The notes under the pieces: model-generated
Told to the model about the DNA's origin: nothing
The model's input: the letters and a program-made list of their open reading frames with translations, nothing else
The model's database searches: none
NCBI GenBank assembly: GCA_028696635.1
Contig: JAQVGR010000128.1
Location: 1 to 5,876 of the forward strand
Reading direction: 5' to 3'
DNA length: 5,876 nt
From: Candidatus Krumholzibacteriia bacterium
GTDB lineage: Bacteria > Krumholzibacteriota > Krumholzibacteriia > Krumholzibacteriales > Krumholzibacteriaceae
Made by a program: the position numbers and the translations under genes
Part shown: positions 1-5,254 of the stretch, in pieces
Layout: every line of letters starts with the position of its first letter
How positions within the stretch are numbered: the stretch's first letter is position 1

Positions 1-1350
1 GGCGGGAAGGAAAGCGCCTGGACGTACGCGGCGAACCTCGACCTGCTCGAGCGCCAGATCAAGAACCTCCCGTGCGAGGAGCAGACCTACCTCGGCGACG
101 CCTCCGGCGTGCCGGTGCGGCGCGGCTTCTACCCCGTCGGCACCGAGTTCGCCCATCCCCTGCACTACGTCGACCTGCGAGCCGACGGCGAGGCGGGGAC
201 GGCGGTCGACGGGGTGACGGGCAGCGCCGCGACGGACTACGAGTTCCCCGGCACGCGCTCGAAGCGGGTCAAGGAGATCCGCTACATGTACAAGTGGAAG
301 GAGGTCACCCTCGAGGATATCGCCCCCGCCGAGGAGGACGAGGAGGCCGAACCGGAGCCGGAGACCGTCCTCGGCCGCGAGGGGCAGGGATGGGTGGAGA
401 ACGGGGCCGGCTGGATCGTCTCGGCGTTCATCGAGGACCGCCGCGGCGAGCTGCGGACGCAGACCACCGAGGAGCTGATGCAGTGCTTCGGCTGCCACGG
501 GAACGTCGGGAACACGATCGACGCGGTCTGGTCGTTTCAGCGCAAGCTCCCCGGCGAGACCGGCTGGCGCGAGATGGACTACGGGGAGTACGACGCGCGG
601 CGCCCCGGCGAGACGCGCCTCCCTGACTACCGCCGCGAAGGCGAGGAGCGGGGCGAAAAGGAGTTCTTCCTGCACGTAGTCGTCGGAGCGGACCTGTACG
701 GCGTGCTCCCGCGCGAGATCGCCGAGGACCTCATGCGCTACGCCCGCGGGAACGATCTCGTCACGCGCCTCGGCCTCGAGCACCCGCTCGCGGAGATCCT
801 CGACGACGAGTGCCTCAAGGCGATGGAGGCCGAGGGGCGCAGGAGCCGACTGCTCGAGCGGCAGGCGATCATGCGCGACTACGCCGCCTCGCGCGGCTAC
901 CTCTCGCGCGACGAAGGCGACGGCGCCTGGTACGTGCGGGGGACGATCTTCTACCCGAGCGAGGAGACGATGAAGGCCAACATCGCCCTCTACCGGCGGA
1001 TCGTCCTCGACCAGAGCTACAACCTCGGCAAGGACGTCTTCGGGAGCGAGTCGGGGCACATCCCCTTCACCTTCCGCTCGGACGGCACGGTGCGCGACGC
1101 CGAGGGCAACATCATCCCGTGCGGGGCGATCATCACGAGCCGCCCCTGGGGGCCCGACGGCGTGGGCACGACCCCGACGGGGATCGTCGCGGTGAATGCC
1201 GACGGCGAGCCGGTAGACGCGAACGGCAACCCCGTGGACATCTCGGAGCACCCCGAGCGCGCCGCGGGGCACATCTTTACCGGCGGGACCTTCTTCACCC
1301 TCTACAACCCGATCCTGGGCGATGTCCCGGTGGGGAAGCAGCGGAAGTAG
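1..1350 (+). CDS. Cytochrome c-like protein with a CXXCH haem site, 5' end missing
   Basis: The reading frame is open from the first base, so this is the C-terminal 449 residues of a longer protein; the in-frame GTG at 109 has no claim to be the start. A CXXCH haem c attachment motif (CFGCH) lies at residues 162-166 (bases 484-498), followed by a VGNTIDAVWSFQRK-like stretch. Further upstream are GTEFAHPLHYVDL (residues 47-59) and KRVKEIRYMYKW (about 88-99). From memory, this combination resembles cytochrome c family proteins of Geobacter/Desulfuromonas type, exported proteins presumed to act in periplasmic or outer-surface electron transfer. A very acidic linker lies at 111-121. The roughly 280 residues after the haem site hold no second CXXCH and no recognised enzyme domain. 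Further haems and the signal peptide could lie upstream of the window. It converges on the minus-strand block and ends with TAG just before a GC hairpin. The haem site is certain; the family name is moderately sure and the role is inferred. Confidence 0.72.
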   Translation, partial: GGKESAWTYAANLDLLERQIKNLPCEEQTYLGDASGVPVRRGFYPVGTEFAHPLHYVDLRADGEAGTAVDGVTGSAATDYEFPGTRSKRVKEIRYMYKWKEVTLEDIAPAEEDEEAEPEPETVLGREGQGWVENGAGWIVSAFIEDRRGELRTQTTEELMQCFGCHGNVGNTIDAVWSFQRKLPGETGWREMDYGEYDARRPGETRLPDYRREGEERGEKEFFLHVVVGADLYGVLPREIAEDLMRYARGNDLVTRLGLEHPLAEILDDECLKAMEAEGRRSRLLERQAIMRDYAASRGYLSRDEGDGAWYVRGTIFYPSEETMKANIALYRRIVLDQSYNLGKDVFGSESGHIPFTFRSDGTVRDAEGNIIPCGAIITSRPWGPDGVGTTPTGIVAVNADGEPVDANGNPVDISEHPERAAGHIFTGGTFFTLYNPILGDVPVGKQRK

Positions 1351-1371
1351 GAGGCGCGCGCGAAGACGGCG

Positions 1372-1403
1372 CCGCGGCGGGCCGGACAGCCGGCCCGCCG
1401 CGG
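1372..1403. terminator. Perfect 14-bp GC hairpin between convergent genes, possible bidirectional terminator
   Basis: Bases 1372-1385 and 1390-1403 are exact reverse complements (arm CCGCGGCGGGCCGG) around a 4-base loop ACAG. The hairpin sits 21 bases after the stop of the cytochrome-like gene and 40 bases beyond the stop of the fibre gene coming from the other side, which is where a shared terminator is expected. Neither strand has a U-tract after the stem, so it is not a textbook intrinsic terminator. In GC-rich genomes, U-less hairpins of this kind may still stop polymerase or protect mRNA 3' ends. The structure is certain, the function inferred. Confidence 0.6.
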
Positions 1404-1443
1404 AATCGCCGAAGCGCCCGGGACGCTGGACCTCACGCGCCGG

Positions 1444-3900
1444 TCATCGATTTTCGAGCTGGGCCTTCACCGCCTCGAGCTCCGCGCGCATCGCGGCGAG
1501 CTCCCGCTCGATGCGCGCCGCGTTCGCCGCCTCCGACTCGGCGCGCTGGGCGGCGACGAAGGCCTCGCCGAGCGGGCTTCCGGACGCCACGGCGTCGAGA
1601 GCCTCCCGCTCCGCGCCGGCCAGCGTCGGCTGCACCGTCCCGTACGACGTCGGAACGTAGAGCAGGGTGAGCTGGAAGTCATAGCCGCGAAAATCACCGG
1701 TGCTCTCTTCACCGAGGAGATAGTAGGTGTACGAGCCGGCCGCGGCGACCTGGAACAGGCCGTGCACGCTCATCGGCGCATCGTAGGTGCCTGTCGGCAG
1801 CGAGCTCGGCAGAAGCCATCTTACGTCCTGGTTCCCCGGAAACCCCGACAGGCTGGCGGACACGCCGAACTCGGCCCAGGACTGGATTCCGGTCGTATGA
1901 TTCGCCTGCCCCTGCCAGGAGGCGACGACCAGCACGTACCCGGCCGCCGGGGCCACGATCGTGCGCGAGGCGAGCATGTTCAGACCGCTTGACAGGAATA
2001 TCCCCGTGCCTCCCCCCTCGGTGTAGCTCGCCACGCCGGGCTCGTCGAGGATCTCGGCGGCGGCGACGGCGTTCGAGGGAAGGACCACGCTGGCGTTTCC
2101 CGTCTGGTCCATCTGGAAGGAGGCGCTCTGCGCGGAACCGCTGATCGAGACGCGCGGCTCGTTCGTCGCGTTGTAATTGCCGTCGACCGAGAAGCAGCTG
2201 TTGCCCGTGGCATTTCGCGTCACGCTCAGGTATCCGCCTTCCCCGTTGACGTCGGGCTGGAGGAAGGCCGAATACGCGCCGTTCTCCTGGTACACGTTGA
2301 GCGATCCGCCATTGGTGCTGGTCGTGGCGTTCAGCACGGGGCTCGCGACCCCGATGCGGTAGAGCTTAAGGTCTGCGCTCGAGCTCGATCCGCCGATCGA
2401 GGTGACGCCGGCACCGTCTATCGAGAGCACCTCGGCCGAGCCGGCGCCGAGGATCAGCTTCTCGGCCCCGCCGGCGACGCGTATCCCGGCCGTCCCGGCT
2501 CCGCCCCCCTCGGTCGCCACGCCGAACTTGAGGCGGTAGGTGGCATCGCCGATCTTGAAGTCCCCCTCGGTGCTCGTCAGATCCCACTGGTTCCCGTCCA
2601 CGTGGAGCTTGGCGCCGGGCGCGGTCGTGTTGATGCCGAGGTTGCCGTCCGCGGTCAACCGCATCCGCTCGAGGTTGCCCGTCACGAAGTACATCGGATT
2701 GGCCGAGATGACCTGCAGCATCAGCGGACCCGCCAGGGTTCCCGCGCTCAGGCGGGAGAGGTTCGCGAGCGGGATCGTCCCCGCCGTCGATCCGCCGGCA
2801 GAGGGGCCGTGCTTGTGCAGTTCCAGGTAGTCGAAGTCCCCGCCCGTCGACTTCAGGGTCAGGCTGGCCCGCCCGGTCGTCGAGGAGGTCTCGACCTTGA
2901 TTTCCTGGGCGGCGCTGCCGACGATGTCGAGCCGCGCCTCGGGATCGGTCGTCCCGATGCCGATCTGCGCGCTGTTGTTGTAGAGGCTGCTCGTCGCGGC
3001 CCAGTCGGAGCCGTTGTGCCACAGCGTCTGTCCGGTGGTCCCCGCCGGCAGGCTCCCGCCGCCGGTCGAGGTGAGCGATTTCCACGAAGAGCCGTCATAC
3101 CCCTCGAAGTCGGTCCCCGTCCAGCGCAGGGTGCCGGCGTTGCTGCCGGTCGTGGTTCCGATCCTCAACCCGCCCGGTATGTTCATCGATTCGGCGAGCC
3201 CGATGCCGCCGAACGTGGTCCAGCCGTTCGGCTCGACATGCATGGCGTCTAGATTGTTGAGGATCAGGTTCCATGAGTAGTCCGAACCGACATGATGAGA
3301 GCCGTAGAGGATATTCTGCCTCATGTATCCGTAGTTGGGCTTACCCGGAGCGGTGACGGCATTGACGTAGATCGAAGCCCAGTTTCCGTCGTATCCGTCC
3401 ATGCGAAACCCGACCTGTCCCGTCGGCTGCACGACGTGGAGCGCGTAGTTGGGCGAGGGCGAGGTCGTCCCGATCCCGACGTTCCCGCTCGCGGGAAAGA
3501 TGTTCCCCCCGGCGGCCGAGCCCTTGACCGTCCGAGCGTTCATCGCGTAGGCGGCGTCGGTGAGGAGCGTGCGCGGCGAGAGCTCCGCCTCCCCCTCGAC
3601 CGAGATCCCGAGGTAGTAGGGCTGGTCGAAATCGAGCGCGCCGAGCGGCTGCGTCCAGCCGAGGGTCGCGTTGAAGATCCCCTTGGTCACCGTGAGCAGG
3701 TGGGCCTCCTGCCAGATCGGCGTGCCGCCGGCCTCGACGGTGTAGAGGCGGAATTCGACGTTGTACGAACCGTCGGGGAGGGCTGAACCGACGTCGTCGG
3801 TGAGCACCCCCTGGTAGCTCAGGAGCTCGGGGACGTCCGCGCTCGCCGCGGCAGCGAGCAGGACGAGAAGCGCACAGGCGATTGAACAGAATCGTTTCAT
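1444..3900 (-). CDS. Secreted tail-fibre-like protein with VGIGTT-type repeats and a C-terminal coiled coil
   Basis: The start at 3900 gives 818 residues, supported by AAGGAGG seven bases upstream and a signal peptide (MKRF, hydrophobic core, likely cut after ASA21). The frame stays open further upstream, but that part overlaps the preceding gene. Architecture: an N-terminal beta domain, about 22-125 (LLSYQGVLTD; SPRTLLTDAAYAMNA), recurrent in secreted fibre-like proteins; tail-fibre repeats at 139-155, 312-328 and 419-436 of the form GxxGIGTTxPxxxLHV; a GTLRWTGTDFEGYDGSSW block at 256-273; a probable beta-sandwich/jelly-roll head at about 612-755; and an Ala/Glu-rich coiled coil at about 780-818. 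Known relatives are phage tail-fibre-like and FCB secreted proteins, often trimeric and often ending in an S74 endosialidase chaperone domain, which is absent here. It is the second gene of an operon with the sorting-domain protein. A surface or released trimeric fibre is inferred; the ligand is unknown. No catalytic motif is seen. Confidence 0.85.
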   Translation of the reverse strand: MKRFCSIACALLVLLAAAASADVPELLSYQGVLTDDVGSALPDGSYNVEFRLYTVEAGGTPIWQEAHLLTVTKGIFNATLGWTQPLGALDFDQPYYLGISVEGEAELSPRTLLTDAAYAMNARTVKGSAAGGNIFPASGNVGIGTTSPSPNYALHVVQPTGQVGFRMDGYDGNWASIYVNAVTAPGKPNYGYMRQNILYGSHHVGSDYSWNLILNNLDAMHVEPNGWTTFGGIGLAESMNIPGGLRIGTTTGSNAGTLRWTGTDFEGYDGSSWKSLTSTGGGSLPAGTTGQTLWHNGSDWAATSSLYNNSAQIGIGTTDPEARLDIVGSAAQEIKVETSSTTGRASLTLKSTGGDFDYLELHKHGPSAGGSTAGTIPLANLSRLSAGTLAGPLMLQVISANPMYFVTGNLERMRLTADGNLGINTTAPGAKLHVDGNQWDLTSTEGDFKIGDATYRLKFGVATEGGGAGTAGIRVAGGAEKLILGAGSAEVLSIDGAGVTSIGGSSSSADLKLYRIGVASPVLNATTSTNGGSLNVYQENGAYSAFLQPDVNGEGGYLSVTRNATGNSCFSVDGNYNATNEPRVSISGSAQSASFQMDQTGNASVVLPSNAVAAAEILDEPGVASYTEGGGTGIFLSSGLNMLASRTIVAPAAGYVLVVASWQGQANHTTGIQSWAEFGVSASLSGFPGNQDVRWLLPSSLPTGTYDAPMSVHGLFQVAAAGSYTYYLLGEESTGDFRGYDFQLTLLYVPTSYGTVQPTLAGAEREALDAVASGSPLGEAFVAAQRAESEAANAARIERELAAMRAELEAVKAQLENR
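2593..3486 (-). repeat. Three dispersed copies of the fibre repeat GxxGIGTTxPxxxLHV
   Basis: Within the fibre gene, the repeat is encoded at 3486-3436 (GNVGIGTTSPSPNYALHV), 2967-2917 (QIGIGTTDPEARLDIVG) and 2646-2593 (GNLGINTTAPGAKLHVDG). The first two are also close at DNA level: on the plus strand, 3463-3479 and 2947-2963 differ at one of 17 bases. A shorter related stretch (LRIGTTTG) lies around residue 245. The copies are spaced unevenly by beta-rich inserts, as in tail-fibre-like proteins where each repeat starts a new shaft segment. Confidence 0.75.
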
Positions 3901-3907
3901 GAACGAC

Positions 3908-3914
3908 CCTCCTT
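3908..3914 (-). promoter_or_regulatory. Shine-Dalgarno site of the fibre gene
   Basis: On the minus strand this reads AAGGAGG, seven bases before the ATG at 3900-3898. It lies in the 23-bp gap after the stop codon of the preceding gene. It decides the start of the fibre protein, whose frame otherwise runs open for another 800 bases upstream across the neighbouring gene. Confidence 0.85.
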
Positions 3915-3923
3915 GCTGGGGCT

Positions 3924-4724
3924 TCAGCGAACGATCACGAGTTTCTTCGTCATCAGGTCCTTGCCGGCCTGCAGCCGGTAGTAGTAGACCCCGGAGCCGA
4001 CCTGCGCCCCGGCATCGTTTCTCCCGTCCCATGCGGCGACATGGCGTCCGGCCGCGAGCTCCCCGTCGACGAGCCCCCGCACGCGGGCGCCGCGCACGTC
4101 GTAGATCACAAGCGTCGCGCGGCCGTCGGCGGCGAGGTAGAAGGCGATCGAGGTGGCCGGGTTGAACGGGTTGGGATAGTTCTGGTACAGCGTCGTCGGC
4201 CTGGGCGGGAGCGAGACGGAGAGGGTCGGCGAGAACCACTCGCCGCCGTCGGAGACGATCGCCCCGATGCGATACAGGTACGTCCTGCCGGCGAGCGCCG
4301 TCTCGTCGCGGTACCGCCCATCCCCGACGGCCGGGAGAGGGGCCGCGGTGATGCGCGCGAGGGCCCCCTCGTCCGTCTCCGACCGATAGACGTGGAACCC
4401 CTCGAACGAGACCGAGGCGCTCGCCTCCCAGGCGAGCACGACGGCGTCGTCGCGCAGCTCGGCCGCGAAGGCGGCGAAGGCGACGTCGACCGCCGAGCTG
4501 ATCTCGGCGCAGTACCAGAAGCCGCCCTTGACGGTGTTCGCCGTGCCCGCGGCGATGCCTATCAGCGGCTGGGCGGCGCTGTCGAAGGCGACATACGACC
4601 CTCCCCCTCGCACCCCGCTGCCTCCGCAGAAATGCCCGTGCAGCACGCGGTACTGCGCGCCGGCGGGGGCGGCGGCGAGGAGGGCGAGGGCGGCGAGCGC
4701 GCACATCAGACTGTTACGCGTCAT
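3924..4724 (-). CDS. Secreted Fn3 protein with C-terminal FlgD-like/type IX sorting domain
   Basis: 266 residues. The ATG at 4724 is chosen because AGGGAGG lies five bases upstream and a clean signal peptide follows (MTRN, Ala/Leu core, cut after AGA23 before Q24). An earlier in-frame ATG at 4826 has no ribosome site and lies upstream of the promoter's -35 box. Residues 27-72 form a short Gly-rich unit ending in GGFWY, bracketed by Cys33 and Cys72; such units are common ahead of Fn3 domains in FCB secreted proteins. About 80-172 is a fibronectin type III-like domain (VVLAWEAS, GFHVYRS, YLYRIGA). About 178-266 is the sorting domain: LYQNYPNPFNP (179-189), VIYDVRG, AWDGRNDAG, GVYYYRLQAG and KKLVIVR. 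In Bacteroidota such tails direct export by the type IX system and are cleaved or anchored; whether this organism has that system cannot be seen. No enzymatic motif is present. First gene of an operon with the fibre gene. The family is secure, the role inferred. Confidence 0.9.
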   Translation of the reverse strand: MTRNSLMCALAALALLAAAPAGAQYRVLHGHFCGGSGVRGGGSYVAFDSAAQPLIGIAAGTANTVKGGFWYCAEISSAVDVAFAAFAAELRDDAVVLAWEASASVSFEGFHVYRSETDEGALARITAAPLPAVGDGRYRDETALAGRTYLYRIGAIVSDGGEWFSPTLSVSLPPRPTTLYQNYPNPFNPATSIAFYLAADGRATLVIYDVRGARVRGLVDGELAAGRHVAAWDGRNDAGAQVGSGVYYYRLQAGKDLMTKKLVIVR

Positions 4725-4729
4725 TCCAT

Positions 4730-4736
4730 CCTCCCT
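4730..4736 (-). promoter_or_regulatory. Shine-Dalgarno site of the sorting-domain gene
   Basis: On the minus strand AGGGAGG ends five bases before the ATG at 4724-4722. It fixes the start at the signal-peptide methionine rather than at the in-frame ATG 102 bases upstream. A second ATG at 4729-4727, in another frame, meets a stop after one codon and is not a gene. Confidence 0.8.
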
Positions 4737-4766
4737 GTTGAGTTTCACATGTGGGCGATAAGCCTG

Positions 4767-4783
4767 CGGCCCCGGCGGGGCCG
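4767..4783 (-). other. GC hairpin near the 5' end of the predicted operon transcript
   Basis: CGGCCCC (4767-4773) and GGGGCCG (4777-4783) pair perfectly around a 3-base loop. If transcription begins about seven bases after the -10 box, near 4785, this stem is almost the first thing in the mRNA, with about 40 further leader bases before the start codon. 5'-terminal stems of this kind often slow RNA decay. It lacks a U-tract, so a terminator role is less likely. Confidence 0.4.
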
Positions 4784-4791
4784 ATGCACGG

Positions 4792-4820
4792 ATTGTCCCG
4801 GTTTCGCGCGATGCTGTCAA
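4792..4820 (-). promoter_or_regulatory. Sigma70-type promoter for the sorting-domain/fibre operon
   Basis: On the minus strand a perfect -35 box TTGACA (4820-4815) is followed by exactly 17 bases and then GACAAT (4797-4792), four of six matches to the -10 consensus including the conserved second A and final T. The expected start of transcription is near 4785, giving a leader of about 60 bases before the ATG at 4724. It lies entirely in the gap after the lipoprotein stop codon, so the operon has its own promoter. The match is by eye. Confidence 0.7.
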
Positions 4821-4838
4821 CCGCATGGTTGAGTCAGC
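4813..4838. promoter_or_regulatory. Inverted repeat overlapping the -35 box, operator or terminator candidate
   Basis: GCTGTCAACC (4813-4822) pairs with GGTTGA-GT-CAGC (4827-4838) across the loop GCAT: ten base pairs with one two-base bulge. It begins three bases after the lipoprotein stop codon and contains the whole TTGACA -35 box of the next operon in one arm. It could be a repressor site or a hairpin ending the lipoprotein transcript; no U-tract follows. The structure is seen, the function is open. Confidence 0.45.
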
Positions 4839-4840
4839 GC

Positions 4841-5116
4841 CTACTTGCCGTCCAGGTCACCCAGGGCCACGGCGTGGCTGTAGTCCGCGCTGCTCGAGCC
4901 GTCGCCGCTCGCCGTGACGTCATGGACGGTGAACGAGCCGTGGCCGTCGTTCAGGTAGACCTGGTTGTACTGACCGTAGTTGACCACGAATGCGTCCAGG
5001 CGCGAAGCCGGCGGCTGCTTCGGCTTGTTCGTCGGCTCCGACGGATCCGAGCAGTGGACCAGCAGCGCCGCGGCCGATACGGTCAGCACGAGCAGACTGA
5101 TCTCTCTTGCGTTCAT
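4841..5116 (-). CDS. Short lipoprotein with a single FG-GAP/VCBS-like module, probably truncated
   Basis: 91 residues from ATG at 5116, with GGAGG nine bases upstream. Residues 1-22 look like a lipoprotein signal: hydrophobic run then LLVHC, with Cys22 the candidate lipidated residue; His just before the Cys is atypical. Residues 23-38 are a Pro/Lys/Ser linker. Residues 40-90 run from LDAFVVNYGQYNQVYLNDG to SHAVALGDLDG, one full unit of the FG-GAP/VCBS-type repeat found in tandem in beta-propeller surface proteins. In complete proteins GDLDG continues into another Asp-rich DGDLDAF-type unit; here it is followed by one Lys and TAG, and none of the following sequence resumes the repeat. One unit cannot close a propeller, so this is either a decayed or recombined remnant or an unusually small surface lipoprotein. 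The gene has 138 bp upstream and does not share the operon promoter that follows it. Confidence 0.7.
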   Translation of the reverse strand: MNAREISLLVLTVSAAALLVHCSDPSEPTNKPKQPPASRLDAFVVNYGQYNQVYLNDGHGSFTVHDVTASGDGSSSADYSHAVALGDLDGK

Positions 5117-5125
5117 GCGGGTATG

Positions 5126-5130
5126 CCTCC
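5126..5130 (-). promoter_or_regulatory. Shine-Dalgarno site of the short lipoprotein
   Basis: GGAGG on the minus strand, nine bases before the ATG at 5116-5114. The spacing is slightly long but usable, and it supports the lipoprotein gene being translated rather than being only a chance frame. Confidence 0.6.
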
Positions 5131-5208
5131 GCGTGTGTGGTGTTCGATCGCCGAAACGGCGGGATGCGGATATGCCGTCGCACGATCCATGAAATGGAAT
5201 GCCAGCCC

Positions 5209-5238
5209 GTGCGCGGGGTTGCCGTGTGCGGGTTTGCC
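5209..5238. repeat. Imperfect 15-bp tandem repeat, two copies
   Basis: GTGCGCGGGGTTGCC (5209-5223) is directly followed by GTGTGCGGGTTTGCC (5224-5238), identical at 13 of 15 positions. It lies outside coding sequence, just downstream of the FISUMP stop. It may be a slippage duplication or a paired binding site. Confidence 0.6.
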
Positions 5239-5254
5239 GCGGCGCGGCGGTCCC

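Larger units (their letters stand above)
5117..5254. other. Intergenic leader between FISUMP and lipoprotein genes
   Basis: 138 bp with no gene. It contains an imperfect 15-bp tandem repeat (5209-5238), small 5-bp hairpins at 5149-5161 (CGCCG-AAA-CGGCG), 5186-5198 (TCCAT-GAA-ATGGA) and 5236-5248 (GCCGC-GGC-GCGGC), and the lipoprotein ribosome site. The last hairpin lies six bases after the FISUMP stop and may help end that transcript, but has no U-tract. No convincing sigma70 promoter for the lipoprotein was found, so read-through from the FISUMP gene is possible. Confidence 0.5.

Noticed and set aside
72..626. Plus-strand 184-residue frame within the cytochrome-like gene
   Set aside because: Arg-rich shadow frame typical of GC-rich DNA; the overlapping frame carries the CXXCH motif and normal composition.
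2602..3252. Plus-strand 216-residue frame opposite the fibre gene
   Set aside because: Low-complexity Arg/Gly/Ala composition and lies antisense to recognisable tail-fibre repeats.
1444..3900. Fibre gene as evidence of a prophage
   Set aside because: The VGIGTT repeats resemble phage tail fibres, but a signal peptide and a sorting-domain partner, with no other phage genes, fit a cellular secreted protein better.
3901..4704. Extension of the fibre gene frame upstream to 4704, giving 1086 residues
   Set aside because: The added part is Arg/Pro-rich, overlaps the sorting-domain gene in another frame, and a strong ribosome site plus signal peptide mark the true start at 3900.
4725..4826. Upstream ATG at 4826 for the sorting-domain gene
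   Set aside because: It would put 34 residues before the signal peptide, has no ribosome site, and lies upstream of the -35 box of the promoter.
4041..4832. Plus-strand 263-residue frame opposite the sorting-domain gene
   Set aside because: Antisense shadow of a gene with clear Fn3 and sorting-domain motifs; its composition is Arg/Gly-rich without motifs.
4737..4834. GTTGAGT present at 4737-4743 and 4828-4834, flanking the promoter
   Set aside because: A 7-bp direct repeat about 90 bp apart is short enough to be chance, and there are no mobile-element genes or longer matches to support a transposition footprint.
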